From NCBI GenBank assembly GCA_015655165.1, contig JAATFN010000432.1, positions 1 to 8,859 on the forward strand: a DNA stretch of 8,859 bases, written 5' to 3'. The notes under the pieces were generated by a model, which was not told the DNA's origin, searched no databases, and saw only the letters and a program-made list of their open reading frames with translations. Of the stretch, positions 1 to 7,288 are shown piece after piece. The position numbers were made by a program, and so were the translations under genes. The first letter of the stretch is position 1. Each line of letters opens with the position of its first letter. This DNA is from Betaproteobacteria bacterium. Its GTDB lineage: Bacteria > Pseudomonadota > Gammaproteobacteria > Burkholderiales > Burkholderiaceae_D.

Positions 1-778
1 ACGTAACTGGGGTTCGCGTTGGTATGCAGGCAATAACAATTTTGCCAGCATGCTCAATGAAGATCTGAAAGTACGTGCTTACCTGAAGACGAAACTGAAG
101 AATGCCTCAGTCGGACGTGTTGTTATCGAACGTCCAGCGAAGAACGCTCGTATTACGATTTACAGCTCCCGTCCAGGTGTTGTGATCGGTAAAAAGGGCG
201 AAGATATTGAAGTCCTCAAGACTGCACTAGGTAAATTGATGGGCGTGCCCGTGCATGTCAACATCGAAGAAATTCGTAAGCCAGAAGCTGATGCGCAATT
301 GATTGCAGATTCGATTGCACAGCAACTTGAAAAACGGATCATGTTCCGCCGTGCGATGAAGCGCGCAATGCAAAATGCAATGCGTCTGGGTGCGCAAGGG
401 ATCAAGATCATGTCTTCCGGTCGGTTAAATGGTATCGAAATTGCACGTAAAGAATGGTATCGCGAAGGCCGGGTGCCATTGCATACATTGCGTGCTGATA
501 TTGATTACGGTTTCGGCGAAGCACAAACGACTTATGGCATTATTGGTATCAAGGTCTGGGTTTACAAGGGTGATCGTTTAGCAAATGGCGATGCTCCTGT
601 GCTCGAAGGCGCTCCAGAGGATGACAAAAAACGTCGCGGTCCGCGTCGTGACGATGGCAAGCCAGGTGCTCGCCCTCGTGGCAAGGCCGGCGCAACAGCG
701 CCTGGCGCTGGTGCGAAACGCGTGCGTACGACCAAGGCCGATGATAGCGATGTGTCGGCTGAGAAAGCAGGAGAATAA
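1..778 (+). CDS. rpsC: 30S ribosomal protein S3, 5'-truncated by the window edge
   Basis: S3 sits at the mRNA entry side of the 30S head and takes part in mRNA unwinding. The reading frame is open from base 2, starting R-N-W-G-S-R-W-Y. By alignment from memory with E. coli S3 this is about residue 16, so roughly 15 residues and the start codon lie outside; the ATG at 50 is internal (Met about 32). The visible part has 258 residues. The KH type II domain shows its GxxG loop as GKKG at 188-199, and the C-terminal domain carries [15 protein letters not shown] and the end motif YKGDRL. After about base 580 follows a tail of some 65 residues rich in Lys, Arg, Gly and Ala, longer than in E. coli S3 and usual in Burkholderiales as far as I recall. 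The stop at 776-778 is 2 nt before rplP, so the two are probably translationally coupled. Confidence 0.98.
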   Translation, partial: RNWGSRWYAGNNNFASMLNEDLKVRAYLKTKLKNASVGRVVIERPAKNARITIYSSRPGVVIGKKGEDIEVLKTALGKLMGVPVHVNIEEIRKPEADAQLIADSIAQQLEKRIMFRRAMKRAMQNAMRLGAQGIKIMSSGRLNGIEIARKEWYREGRVPLHTLRADIDYGFGEAQTTYGIIGIKVWVYKGDRLANGDAPVLEGAPEDDKKRRGPRRDDGKPGARPRGKAGATAPGAGAKRVRTTKADDSDVSAEKAGE

Positions 779-780
779 TC

Positions 781-1200
781 ATGCTGCAACCAGCACGTAG
801 GAAATATCGTAAAGAGCAAAAAGGCCGTAATACAGGCATCTCTCATTCACGTGGTACTGCTGTTTCATTTGGTGAGTTCGGTTTGAAAGCTGTTGGACGT
901 GGCCGTATCACGGCGCGTCAGATTGAAGCAGCACGTCGTGCCATGACTCGTCATATTAAACGTGGTGGCCGGATCTGGATTCGTATTTTTCCGGACAAGC
1001 CAATTTCTCAAAAACCTGCGGAAGTTCGTATGGGTAATGGGAAGGGTAACCCAGAGTACTATGTGGCTGAGATCCAACCAGGTAAGATGTTGTATGAAAT
1101 GGATGGCGTTGACGAAGCACTGGCGCGTGAAGCGTTCCGCCTGGCAGCTGCCAAATTGCCATTGTTGACGACTTTCGTTGTTCGTCAAGTCGGCCAATAA
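781..1200 (+). CDS. rplP: 50S ribosomal protein L16
   Basis: L16 binds 23S rRNA near the peptidyl-transferase centre and the A-site tRNA elbow and joins late in 50S assembly. The 139 residues are full length (E. coli 136). Family stretches are the N-terminal [16 protein letters not shown], the central [17 protein letters not shown] and [15 protein letters not shown], and [15 protein letters not shown] followed by LYEMDGV. The Arg of VRMG (residue 83) corresponds to Arg81 of E. coli L16, a known hydroxylation site; whether it is modified here cannot be told. The start is fixed by an AGGAG at 769-773, 7 nt upstream, lying inside the end of rpsC. rpmC follows after 12 nt. Confidence 0.98.
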   Translation: MLQPARRKYRKEQKGRNTGISHSRGTAVSFGEFGLKAVGRGRITARQIEAARRAMTRHIKRGGRIWIRIFPDKPISQKPAEVRMGNGKGNPEYYVAEIQPGKMLYEMDGVDEALAREAFRLAAAKLPLLTTFVVRQVGQ

Positions 1201-1212
1201 CAGGAGCGGAAT

Positions 1213-1407
1213 ATGAAGGCATCAGAACTCCGCGGTAAAGATGAGGCTGCTTTAGCCAAAGAATTGAATGAGTTATTGAAAGCTCAATTCAGCTTGCGTA
1301 TGCAAGTGGCGACACAGCAACTAAACAATACTGCACAACTGAAAAAGGTACGTCGTGATATCGCACGCGTGAAAACAGTTATCAATTCGAAGGATGGTCA
1401 ACAATGA
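1213..1407 (+). CDS. rpmC: 50S ribosomal protein L29
   Basis: L29 is a small helical-hairpin protein at the polypeptide exit tunnel, next to L23, where it contributes to the docking area for trigger factor and SRP. The 64 residues match the family size (E. coli 63) and start [11 protein letters not shown]. The conserved second-helix region is visible as [28 protein letters not shown]. An AGGAG at 1202-1206, 6 nt before the ATG, supports the start. Its TGA stop (1405-1407) overlaps the ATG of rpsQ (1404-1406) in an ATGA arrangement, which favours re-initiation by the same ribosome. Confidence 0.97.
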   Translation: MKASELRGKDEAALAKELNELLKAQFSLRMQVATQQLNNTAQLKKVRRDIARVKTVINSKDGQQ

Positions 1408-1676
1408 ACGATCAAGTCAAACAGTCGCTCAAGCGCACACTGATTGGCAAAGTTGTGTCCGATAAAATGGACAAGACCGTCACAGTGTTGATCGAACGCC
1501 ACGTCAAGCATCCCCTGTATGGCAAAATCATCGTGCGTACTAATAAGTATCATGCACATGATGAAGCTAATGCAGCAAAGACGGGTGATATCGTTGAAAT
1601 CCAGGAAGGTCGTCCAATTTCTAAGACCAAGGCCTGGAATGTCACACGTGTAGTACAGGTTGCGCAGATAGTGTAA
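1404..1676 (+). CDS. rpsQ: 30S ribosomal protein S17, last gene of the S10 cluster
   Basis: S17 is an OB-fold primary binding protein of the 16S 5' domain, needed early in 30S assembly. The 90 residues are full length (E. coli 84). Typical stretches are [31 protein letters not shown], then a basic loop, then [24 protein letters not shown]. The start overlaps the rpmC stop by 4 nt. It is the last gene of the S10 cluster in the classical order; the 204-nt spacer that follows, with a promoter-like site, agrees with a transcription-unit boundary here, although no strong intrinsic terminator is visible and read-through into rplN is likely. Confidence 0.97.
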   Translation: MNDQVKQSLKRTLIGKVVSDKMDKTVTVLIERHVKHPLYGKIIVRTNKYHAHDEANAAKTGDIVEIQEGRPISKTKAWNVTRVVQVAQIV

Positions 1677-1683
1677 GAATAGC

Positions 1684-1712
1684 TTGCGCAATTGCCATTT
1701 GAATGTGATAAT
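1684..1712 (+). promoter_or_regulatory. Candidate sigma70 promoter of the spc cluster
   Basis: A -10 hexamer GATAAT at 1707-1712 (5 of 6 consensus) is preceded by TGT at 1704-1706, giving an extended -10 element. TTGCGC at 1684-1689 lies exactly 17 nt upstream and keeps the TTG of a -35 box (3 of 6). Transcription would start near 1718-1720, giving a leader of about 160 nt before rplN. The position between rpsQ and rplN is where the spc promoter lies in E. coli. Motif match only; no start-site data. Confidence 0.5.
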
Positions 1713-1717
1713 GGCCG

Positions 1718-1758
1718 ACTTCTTTCTTTGCTTTTGGTGTTTCGGCAAGGAAAGAAGT
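1718..1758 (+). other. 14-bp stem-loop at the start of the spc leader
   Basis: The arms at 1718-1731 (ACTTCTTTCTTTGC) and 1745-1758 (GCAAGGAAAGAAGT) pair over 14 positions with one G-U (1727/1749) and no mismatch, leaving a 13-nt loop. No U-run follows, so it is not a standard intrinsic terminator. It would form at or within one or two bases of the 5' end of a transcript from the candidate promoter just upstream, and could protect the mRNA end or take part in regulation. The pairing is read directly; the role is inference. Confidence 0.6.
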
Positions 1759-1796
1759 GAAGTGTAGATGCATAAGTAGCTTAATCGTCCCCTAAC

Positions 1797-1814
1797 CAGT
1801 GAGTTCGCTTACTG
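1797..1814 (+). other. Small stem-loop with UUCG loop in the spc leader
   Basis: CAGTGAG (1797-1803) and CTTACTG (1808-1814) form 7 pairs, one of them G-U, closing a TTCG tetraloop. The closing pair is G-C, not the especially stable C(UUCG)G form. It is the second of three hairpins between rpsQ and rplN. Confidence 0.4.
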
Positions 1815-1830
1815 ACAGGACCAAGACTGA

Positions 1831-1857
1831 CCGCATTTCACATTGTGTGATGAGCGG
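1831..1857 (+). other. Interrupted stem-loop just upstream of rplN
   Basis: CCGC (1831-1834) pairs with GCGG (1854-1857), then a small internal loop, then TCACA (1838-1842) pairs with TGTGA (1846-1850) around a TTG loop. It ends 9 nt before the weak ribosome binding site of rplN and does not sequester it. The internal loop leaves it marginal as a stable fold; a role in translational control is possible but unproven. Confidence 0.4.
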
Positions 1858-1880
1858 ATTAAGTTGGGAAAGAAAATATC

Positions 1881-2249
1881 ATGATTCAAACTGAAAGCCG
1901 GCTCGAAGTGGCCGACAATACTGGTGCGCGCGAAGTGCTGTGTATCAAAGTCTTGGGTGGTTCCAAGCGCCGTTATGCAGGTATCGGCGACGTGATCAAG
2001 GTTACTGTGAAAAGCGCAGCTCCACGTGGTCGTGTGAAAAAAGGTGAAATTTATAATGCTGTTGTTGTGCGTACTGCCAAGGGCGTACGTCGGCAAGATG
2101 GCTCACTGGTTAAGTTTGACGGCAATGCAGCAGTGTTGCTGAATGCTAAGCTGGAGCCTATTGGTACTCGTATTTTCGGGCCGGTTACTCGTGAGCTGCG
2201 TACAGAGCGCTTCATGAAAATTGTCTCTCTGGCGCCTGAAGTTCTGTAA
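1881..2249 (+). CDS. rplN: 50S ribosomal protein L14, first gene of the spc cluster
   Basis: L14 is a beta-barrel protein on the 50S interface, contacting 16S helix 14 and serving as the docking site of the silencing factor RsfS. At 122 residues it is the same size as typical bacterial L14 (E. coli 123). Family stretches are [32 protein letters not shown] and [14 protein letters not shown], then [10 protein letters not shown] and a C-terminal [13 protein letters not shown]. The ribosome binding site is weak: the best match is GGGA at 1866-1869, 11 nt before the ATG, while most neighbours have AGGAG or AAGGAG. As the first gene behind a structured 204-nt leader it may be a control point. rplX follows after 9 nt. 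Confidence 0.98.
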   Translation: MIQTESRLEVADNTGAREVLCIKVLGGSKRRYAGIGDVIKVTVKSAAPRGRVKKGEIYNAVVVRTAKGVRRQDGSLVKFDGNAAVLLNAKLEPIGTRIFGPVTRELRTERFMKIVSLAPEVL

Positions 2250-2258
2250 GGAGTGGTC

Positions 2259-2573
2259 ATGGGAAAGATTCGTAAAAACGATGAAGTCATCGTATTGGTC
2301 GGTAAGTACAAGGGTAATCGTGGGCGGGTAACGCAACGCGTAGATGCTGATCATGTAATTGTTGAAGGCGTTAATATTGCTAAAAAGGCAGTTAAGCCTA
2401 ATCCAATGACTGGTTCAACTGGTGGTATTGTCGACAAGCTGATGCCAATTCATGTGTCGAATGTTGCGTTATTTAACGCAGCTTCCGGCAAAGCCGATCG
2501 TGTGGCTTACAAAGAAGTGGACGGTAAAAAGGTCCGCATTTACAAATCCAGCGGCGAAGTTGTTAAGGTTTAA
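2259..2573 (+). CDS. rplX: 50S ribosomal protein L24
   Basis: L24 is an assembly-initiating 50S protein that binds the 5' domain of 23S rRNA and lies near the exit tunnel. The protein of 104 residues begins [19 protein letters not shown], a KOW motif (about residues 5-31), and ends with [14 protein letters not shown] and [13 protein letters not shown] as in E. coli L24. A longer frame opens at GTG 2253, but that GTG overlaps the AAGGAG at 2248-2253; the ATG at 2259 lies 5 nt behind this site and gives the normal family length, so it is chosen. The stop is 5 nt before rplE. Confidence 0.97.
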   Translation: MGKIRKNDEVIVLVGKYKGNRGRVTQRVDADHVIVEGVNIAKKAVKPNPMTGSTGGIVDKLMPIHVSNVALFNAASGKADRVAYKEVDGKKVRIYKSSGEVVKV

Positions 2574-2578
2574 AGATC

Positions 2579-3118
2579 ATGGCACGTCTCCAAAAATTCT
2601 ACAATGAAAAAGTCGTTGCCGACTTGACTGCAAGGTATTCATACAAGTCGACAATGGAAGTTCCGCGGATTCTGAAGATCACATTGAATATGGGGTTGTC
2701 GGAAGCGGTCGCGGATAAAAAGATTATTGAACATGCTGTTGGTGATCTGACTAAGATTGCAGGCCAAAAGCCTGTCGTAACCAAGGCACGTAAGGCAATT
2801 GCGGGTTTCAAGATTCGTGAAGGTTATCCGATTGGTTGTATGGTGACTTTGCGTGGTGCCCGTATGTATGAGTTCCTTGATCGTCTCATTACAGTGGCTT
2901 TGCCACGTGTGCGTGACTTCCGTGGGGTTTCCGGTCGTGCGTTTGATGGTCGAGGTAATTACAATATCGGTGTGAAAGAGCAAATTATTTTCCCTGAAAT
3001 TGAGTACGACAAAATCGATGCGTTGCGTGGGATGAATATTAGTATTACCACCACCGCGAAGTCCGACGATGAAGCGAAATCGCTCCTCGCCGCATTTAAA
3101 TTTCCGTTCAGAAACTGA
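2579..3118 (+). CDS. rplE: 50S ribosomal protein L5
   Basis: L5 binds 5S rRNA together with L18 and contacts the P-site tRNA in the central protuberance. The 179 residues equal the E. coli length. Recognisable stretches are [36 protein letters not shown], then GCMVTLRG and the C-terminal [16 protein letters not shown]. The start has only a weak Shine-Dalgarno (AAGG at 2565-2568, 10 nt upstream), and the gap to rplX is 5 nt, so translation probably depends on coupling to rplX. In E. coli this junction is where S8 represses the spc operon; I could not convincingly fold the E. coli S8 site here. Isoleucine codons are 13 ATT to 3 ATC, typical of the spc part of the window and unlike rpsK. Confidence 0.98.
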   Translation: MARLQKFYNEKVVADLTARYSYKSTMEVPRILKITLNMGLSEAVADKKIIEHAVGDLTKIAGQKPVVTKARKAIAGFKIREGYPIGCMVTLRGARMYEFLDRLITVALPRVRDFRGVSGRAFDGRGNYNIGVKEQIIFPEIEYDKIDALRGMNISITTTAKSDDEAKSLLAAFKFPFRN

Positions 3119-3125
3119 GGCTGCC

Positions 3126-3431
3126 ATGGCGAAACTGGCACTGATTAACCGTGAACAAAAGCGTGCAAACCTGGTAAAGAAATATGCCGGTAAGCGTGCT
3201 GAGTTGAAGGCAATCATTGATGATCAATCCAAGTCGGAAGAAGAGCGTTACGAAGCGCGCTTGAAGTTGCAAGCGCTACCACGTAACTCTGCTCCGACTC
3301 GGCAACGTAACCGTTGTGCGTTGACAGGTCGTCCACGTGGAACTTTCCGTAAATTCGGATTGGGCCGTATTAAGATCCGTGAAATTGCCATGCGTGGTGA
3401 AATTCCCGGTTTGACCAAAGCTAGCTGGTAA
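3126..3431 (+). CDS. rpsN: 30S ribosomal protein S14, zinc-independent type
   Basis: S14 is a late-assembling protein of the 30S head beside S3 and S10. The product has 101 residues, beginning [13 protein letters not shown] and ending in [28 protein letters not shown], the family C-terminus. It is the long form without zinc-binding CxxC pairs: the only cysteine is in RNRCALTGR. An in-frame ATG at 3069 would add 19 residues that overlap rplE and have no family counterpart. The ATG at 3126 has GAGG at 3117-3120, 5 nt upstream, overlapping the rplE stop, and is chosen. Confidence 0.98.
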   Translation: MAKLALINREQKRANLVKKYAGKRAELKAIIDDQSKSEEERYEARLKLQALPRNSAPTRQRNRCALTGRPRGTFRKFGLGRIKIREIAMRGEIPGLTKASW

Positions 3432-3445
3432 TAGGAGAATAAGCA

Positions 3446-3841
3446 ATGAGTATGAGCGATCCTATCGCCGATATGCTGACCCGTATCCGCAATGCACAAA
3501 TTGTGCAGAAAACAGCGGTGGCAATGCCATCGTCTAAAGTCAAAATTGCAATTGCTAATGTCCTTAAGGATGAAGGCTATATTGAGGATTTTGCTGTGGT
3601 CGAAGCTGGCGGCAAGGCAGAGTTGAAAATTGGTTTGAAGTATTACGCTGGTCGTCCAGTTATCGAACGCCTAGAGCGCGTATCTCGTCCAGGGTTACGC
3701 ATCTACAAAGGTAAGGATGAGATTCCTAACGTGATGAATGGCCTGGGTGTGGCGATTGTTTCCACTCCACGTGGCGTCATGACAGATCGTAAAGCACGCG
3801 CAACCGGTGTCGGTGGCGAAGTGATTTGCTACGTGGCCTAA
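3446..3841 (+). CDS. rpsH: 30S ribosomal protein S8
   Basis: S8 is a primary binding protein of the 16S central domain (helix 21). In E. coli it is also the translational repressor of the spc operon. The protein has 131 residues (E. coli 130), starting [18 protein letters not shown] and ending with the signature [18 protein letters not shown] and GGEVICYV. A second ATG lies two codons later (3452); the first is preferred because AGGAG at 3433-3437 is 8 nt before it but 14 nt before the other, and because E. coli S8 also starts MSMQDP. It lies 14 nt after rpsN and 10 nt before rplF. Confidence 0.98.
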   Translation: MSMSDPIADMLTRIRNAQIVQKTAVAMPSSKVKIAIANVLKDEGYIEDFAVVEAGGKAELKIGLKYYAGRPVIERLERVSRPGLRIYKGKDEIPNVMNGLGVAIVSTPRGVMTDRKARATGVGGEVICYVA

Positions 3842-3851
3842 GGAGTGCAAT

Positions 3852-4385
3852 ATGTCTCGTGTTGGTAAAATGCCGATTGCATTGCCAAGTGGTGCGGAAG
3901 TCAGCATTACTGCAGATGCGATCACAGTAAAAGGCCCATTGGGCACTCTTTCACAGCGCTTAAATAGCTTGGTGAAAGTGGCAAATGACAAAGGCACGTT
4001 GAGTTTCGAAGTGGCAAATGACAGCCATGAAGCGAATGCGATGTCTGGTACCCTGCGTGCGCTGGTAAGTAATATGGTGAATGGCGTTACTAAGGGTTTC
4101 GAAAAGAAGCTGGTGTTGGTTGGTGTGGGTTTTCGTGCTCAGGCACAAGGTGACAAGCTGAATTTGTCTCTTGGGTTTTCGCATCCGATTGTGCATCAAA
4201 TGCCACAAGGCATTAAATGCGAAGTCCCAACGCAAACCGAGATCATAATCAAGGGTATTGACCGCCAAGTGGTTGGCCAGGTCGCTGCTGAAATTCGTGG
4301 ATATCGTGAGCCTGAGCCTTACAAGGGCAAGGGAGTGCGCTACGCGGATGAGGTAGTTATACTCAAAGAAACCAAGAAGAAGTAA
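3852..4385 (+). CDS. rplF: 50S ribosomal protein L6
   Basis: L6 has two repeated domains and binds 23S helix 97 near the factor-binding region and sarcin-ricin loop. The 177 residues are the E. coli length. Visible are [14 protein letters not shown] at the N-terminus, [31 protein letters not shown] in the middle and the C-terminal signature [17 protein letters not shown] with a lysine-rich end. An AAGGAG at 3840-3845, overlapping the rpsH stop, lies 6 nt before the ATG and fixes the start. rplR follows after 12 nt. Confidence 0.98.
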   Translation: MSRVGKMPIALPSGAEVSITADAITVKGPLGTLSQRLNSLVKVANDKGTLSFEVANDSHEANAMSGTLRALVSNMVNGVTKGFEKKLVLVGVGFRAQAQGDKLNLSLGFSHPIVHQMPQGIKCEVPTQTEIIIKGIDRQVVGQVAAEIRGYREPEPYKGKGVRYADEVVILKETKKK

Positions 4386-4397
4386 TAGGGGTTGACG

Positions 4398-4760
4398 ATG
4401 AACAAGAAACAATCACGTCTGCGCCGCGCGACTCAAACCCGTGCCAAGATCGCAGAATTAAAGGTGACTCGCTTAGCCGTGCATCGTACCAATACGCACA
4501 TCTATGCAAGTATCATCGGCCCCGACTCAAATATACTGGCTTCAGCTTCGACGCTGGAAACAGAAGTTCGCCAACAGTTGGCTGGACAGTCTGGCAAGGG
4601 CGGAAATGCAGCAGCAGCTACTTTGGTTGGTAAGCGTGTAGCTGAGAAAGCACTGAAAGCAGGAGTAACCGAAGTCGCGTTTGATCGCTCCGGTTTTCGT
4701 TATCACGGTCGCGTAAAAGCGCTGGCTGAAGCTGCGCGTGAAGCCGGCCTGAAGTTCTAA
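4398..4760 (+). CDS. rplR: 50S ribosomal protein L18
   Basis: L18 binds 5S rRNA with L5 and links it to 23S rRNA in the central protuberance. From the ATG at 4398 the protein has 120 residues, beginning [18 protein letters not shown], then [16 protein letters not shown], and ending in [28 protein letters not shown], the best conserved part of the family. The frame could start two codons earlier at a TTG (4392). The ATG is preferred since AGGGG at 4387-4391 is 6 nt upstream of it, while the TTG touches that site. rpsE follows after 11 nt. Confidence 0.97.
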   Translation: MNKKQSRLRRATQTRAKIAELKVTRLAVHRTNTHIYASIIGPDSNILASASTLETEVRQQLAGQSGKGGNAAAATLVGKRVAEKALKAGVTEVAFDRSGFRYHGRVKALAEAAREAGLKF

Positions 4761-4771
4761 GGAAAATCATC

Positions 4772-5290
4772 ATGGCAAAAATGCAATCTAAGACGCAAAG
4801 CGAAAAGCCAGATGATGGCATGCGCGAGAAAATGATCGCGGTCAACCGTGTGACCAAAGTGGTCAAGGGTGGACGTATCATGGGTTTCGCAGCACTAGCT
4901 GTTGTTGGTGATGGCGATGGTCGTATCGGTATGGGCAAGGGTAAGTCGAAAGAAGTGCCTGTGGCTGTGCAAAAGGCGATGGAAGAAGCACGCCGTAAAA
5001 TGATCAAAGTGACATTGAAGAATGGGACTTTGCAACATACGGTAAGTGGTAAACATGGTGCTTCATCAGTATTGATGCAGCCAGCAAAAGACGGTACTGG
5101 CGTTATCGCTGGTGGCCCGATGCGTGCTATTTTCGAAGTAATGGGTGTGACGAATGTTGTTGCAAAGTCGAATGGCTCCACGAACCCTTACAATATGGTG
5201 CGTGCAACACTTGATGGTTTGTCCAAAATGAATACCCCAGCAGAAATTGCTGCTAAGCGTGGTAAATCTGTTGAAGATATTCTGGGTTAA
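4772..5290 (+). CDS. rpsE: 30S ribosomal protein S5
   Basis: S5 sits at the mRNA entry tunnel with S3 and S4 and affects decoding accuracy. The product has 172 residues (E. coli 167). The N-terminal double-stranded-RNA-binding-like domain shows [45 protein letters not shown] at about residues 19-63, the loop region where spectinomycin resistance changes are known in E. coli; it looks intact here. The C-terminal domain carries [19 protein letters not shown] and [20 protein letters not shown] at 4759-4763, 8 nt upstream, supports the ATG. Confidence 0.98.
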   Translation: MAKMQSKTQSEKPDDGMREKMIAVNRVTKVVKGGRIMGFAALAVVGDGDGRIGMGKGKSKEVPVAVQKAMEEARRKMIKVTLKNGTLQHTVSGKHGASSVLMQPAKDGTGVIAGGPMRAIFEVMGVTNVVAKSNGSTNPYNMVRATLDGLSKMNTPAEIAAKRGKSVEDILG

Positions 5291-5300
5291 GGTGAGACAG

Positions 5301-5480
5301 ATGGCAAACACAGTAAAAGTTCAGTTAGTCAAAGGTTTGATCGGTACACGTGAATCGCATCGCGCGACCGTACGTGGCCTTGGTCTGCGTCGGGTTAATT
5401 CAGTATCCGTACTGGAAGATACACCTGCAGTGCGCGGCATGATCAATAAAGTGTCCTATCTTGTGAAAGTGGTATCGTAA
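5301..5480 (+). CDS. rpmD: 50S ribosomal protein L30
   Basis: L30 is a small 23S-binding protein of the 50S subunit found in a subset of bacteria. The 59 residues, [20 protein letters not shown] at the start and [37 protein letters not shown] later, match the family in length and sequence. An in-frame ATG further upstream (5247) lies inside rpsE and would add residues without a family counterpart; AAGGTG at 5289-5294, 6 nt before 5301 and overlapping the rpsE stop, fixes the start. The last codon and stop lie in the left arm of a perfect hairpin. Confidence 0.97.
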   Translation: MANTVKVQLVKGLIGTRESHRATVRGLGLRRVNSVSVLEDTPAVRGMINKVSYLVKVVS

Positions 5481-5495
5481 GCCATAGGCTTACGA
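5475..5495 (+). other. Perfect 9-bp hairpin across the rpmD stop codon
   Basis: TCGTAAGCC (5475-5483) and GGCTTACGA (5487-5495) are perfect reverse complements separated by ATA. The TAA stop of rpmD (5478-5480) is in the left arm. The hairpin ends 2 nt before the GGAG site of rplO (5498-5501). No T-run follows, so it is not an intrinsic terminator. It may limit ribosome read-through coupling, mark a processing site or block 3' exonucleases; these are inferences. Confidence 0.6.
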
Positions 5496-5507
5496 ACGGA
5501 GCAAATC

Positions 5508-5939
5508 ATGGAATTAAACAACATCCAACCTGCAGATGGCGCGAAGCACTATAAGCGTCGCGTCGGTCGCGGTATCGGTTCTGGTCTGGGGAAAACTTCA
5601 GGTCGTGGACATAAAGGACAAAAATCGCGTTCAGGCGGTTTTCATAAAGTCGGATTCGAAGGTGGTCAAATGCCTTTGCAACGTCGTCTGCCAAAGCGTG
5701 GTTTTAAATCGTTGGCAACGCCTTATAAAGCAGAAATTCGGTTGTCTGATCTGGAAAAATTACCCGTGGACGATATTGATATTCTGGCATTGAAGCAAGC
5801 CGGAGTCGTGCCTGAATTGGCTAAAGTTGTTCGCATTATTTTGGCAGGAAAACTGACCAAAAAAGTGACGGTAAAAGGATTGATTGCGACAAAAGGTGCT
5901 AAGGCAGCGATTGAGGCAGCCGGTGGTTCGGTTGCGTAA
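5508..5939 (+). CDS. rplO: 50S ribosomal protein L15
   Basis: L15 is a late-assembling 50S protein with a long extended N-terminal arm reaching into 23S rRNA. The 143 residues match the family (E. coli 144). The N-terminal arm shows [25 protein letters not shown] and then [18 protein letters not shown]; the globular domain ends [25 protein letters not shown] at 5498-5501, 6 nt before the ATG, supports the start. A 27-nt gap containing most of a hairpin separates it from rpmD, longer than most gaps in this cluster. secY follows after 26 nt. Confidence 0.98.
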   Translation: MELNNIQPADGAKHYKRRVGRGIGSGLGKTSGRGHKGQKSRSGGFHKVGFEGGQMPLQRRLPKRGFKSLATPYKAEIRLSDLEKLPVDDIDILALKQAGVVPELAKVVRIILAGKLTKKVTVKGLIATKGAKAAIEAAGGSVA

Positions 5940-5954
5940 CCTGAAGGTTTGAAG

Positions 5955-5968
5955 CGGAGCAATAATTG
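5955..5968 (+). promoter_or_regulatory. Ribosome binding site and TTG start of secY
   Basis: CGGAG at 5955-5959 lies 6 nt before TTG 5966-5968. Met60 is the next Met in the frame, already beyond the first membrane segment, so the TTG is the only start that gives a complete SecY. It probably lowers initiation compared with the ribosomal genes around it. Confidence 0.75.
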
Positions 5969-7288
5969 GCGACATCCCCTCAACTTGCTAAAAGTGCGGC
6001 AAAAGGATTTCCCTGGAATCGCCTATGGTTTTTACTAGGCGCATTGATCGTGTACCGTATTGGGGCACATATTCCTGTTCCAGGGATTAATTCGACAGAG
6101 TTATCAAGATTATTCACAGAGCATCAGAATGGTCTTTTGGGCATGTTTAACATGTTCTCTGGTGGTGCTCTATCACGCTTTACCGTGTTTGCATTGGGGA
6201 TTATGCCGTATATTTCGGCCTCAATCATCATGCAGTTACTGACGATTGTTTCTCCTCAGCTTGAAGCGTTGAAAAAAGAGGGAGAGTCTGGACGGCGCAA
6301 GATTACTCAGTACACGCGCTACGGGACTTTGGTATTGGCAACATTTCAGGCGCTTGGGATTGCTGTGGCACTGGAATCTCAGCGTGGTTTGGTATTAGAT
6401 CCCGGCCTGGTATTTCGTTTCACAACAGTGGTAACGTTGCTGACAGGGACGATGTTTTTGATGTGGCTTGGTGAGCAGATCACTGAGCGCGGTTTAGGAA
6501 ATGGCATTTCCATCATTATCTTTGCCGGTATCGCAGCAGGTTTACCTAGTGCTTTGGGAGGCTTGTTTGAATTGGTGAATACGGGTTCGATGAATGTCTT
6601 ATCCGCGATTTTGATCTGTATTGTGGTGGCTTTGGTGACTTTCTTGGTTGTCTTTATCGAACGTGGTCAACGTAAGATATTAGTGAATTATGCCAAGCGC
6701 CAAGTAGGTAACAAGATTTATGGTGGGCAAAGTAGTCATTTGCCGTTGAAGCTAAATATGGCGGGTGTGATTCCTCCAATCTTCGCGTCATCGATTATCT
6801 TGTTTCCAGCAACGATTACGACTTGGTTTACTTCGGGAGATACGACTAATCCTGTTATTCGGTTTTTGAAGGATTTGGCGGCATCGATGGCTCCAGGGGA
6901 ACCGATTCATGCACTGTTGTATGCGATAGCGATTGTATTTTTCTGTTTTTTCTATACTGCGTTGGTATTTAACAGTAAAGAAACAGCGGATAATTTGAAG
7001 AAAAGTGGTGCTTTTGTTCCTGGTATTCGTCCTGGTGAGCAGACGGCACGCTACATCGACAAAATATTAACGAGATTGACATTGGCTGGCGCAGTTTATA
7101 TTACGTTAGTTTGCTTATTACCAGAGTTCTTGATTGCCAGATGGAAAGTGCCATTTTATTTTGGTGGTACTTCCTTACTGATTATCGTAGTCGTGACGAT
7201 GGATTTTATGGCGCAAGTACAAAATTATGTGATGTCGCAACAATATGAACCGTTGCTTCGTAAATTTAAGGGCGGCGCTTCTCGTTAG
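5966..7288 (+). CDS. secY: Protein translocase channel subunit SecY
   Basis: SecY forms the protein-conducting channel of the inner membrane with SecE and SecG, receiving substrates from SecA or from ribosomes. The 440 residues are full length (E. coli 443). About ten hydrophobic segments are visible, the first at residues 20-36 and the last at about 401-417. Known landmarks are AHIPVPGI (34-41), [32 protein letters not shown] (59-90, plug and TM2), the cytosolic loop [23 protein letters not shown] (96-118), and the loop [13 protein letters not shown] (352-364), whose Arg355 matches E. coli Arg357, important for SecA-driven export. The start is TTG, with CGGAG at 5955-5959, 6 nt upstream; it gives [17 protein letters not shown], the N-terminus I recall from Oxalobacteraceae, and no better in-frame ATG is near. 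Codons are richer in A and T than in neighbouring genes. Confidence 0.97.
   Translation: MATSPQLAKSAAKGFPWNRLWFLLGALIVYRIGAHIPVPGINSTELSRLFTEHQNGLLGMFNMFSGGALSRFTVFALGIMPYISASIIMQLLTIVSPQLEALKKEGESGRRKITQYTRYGTLVLATFQALGIAVALESQRGLVLDPGLVFRFTTVVTLLTGTMFLMWLGEQITERGLGNGISIIIFAGIAAGLPSALGGLFELVNTGSMNVLSAILICIVVALVTFLVVFIERGQRKILVNYAKRQVGNKIYGGQSSHLPLKLNMAGVIPPIFASSIILFPATITTWFTSGDTTNPVIRFLKDLAASMAPGEPIHALLYAIAIVFFCFFYTALVFNSKETADNLKKSGAFVPGIRPGEQTARYIDKILTRLTLAGAVYITLVCLLPEFLIARWKVPFYFGGTSLLIIVVVTMDFMAQVQNYVMSQQYEPLLRKFKGGASR

Noticed and set aside
1398..1748. A 116-codon - strand frame reaching into the spc leader
   Set aside because: Mostly antisense to rpsQ; the part in the spacer is explained by the inverted repeat and promoter. 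The composition is not like a real protein.
1718..1758. Reading the 14-bp spacer hairpin as the S10 operon terminator
   Set aside because: The stem is only moderately G-C rich and no U-tract follows. Position at the predicted start of the spc transcript fits a leader hairpin better.
2565..2630. E. coli-like S8 repressor site at the rplX/rplE junction
   Set aside because: A simple 6-bp hairpin with a TTGC loop exists at 2610-2625, but I could not match the internal-loop core known from 16S helix 21. Needs a covariance search, so not called.
2639..3217. A 192-codon open frame on the - strand, antisense to rplE and rpsN
   Set aside because: Lies wholly opposite strongly conserved ribosomal genes, shows no known family features and has no promoter or ribosome binding site that stands out. 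It follows from the codon use of the + strand genes.
4618..5181. A 187-codon open frame on the - strand, antisense to rplR and rpsE
   Set aside because: Same reasoning: a mirror frame of conserved genes with no recognisable protein features.
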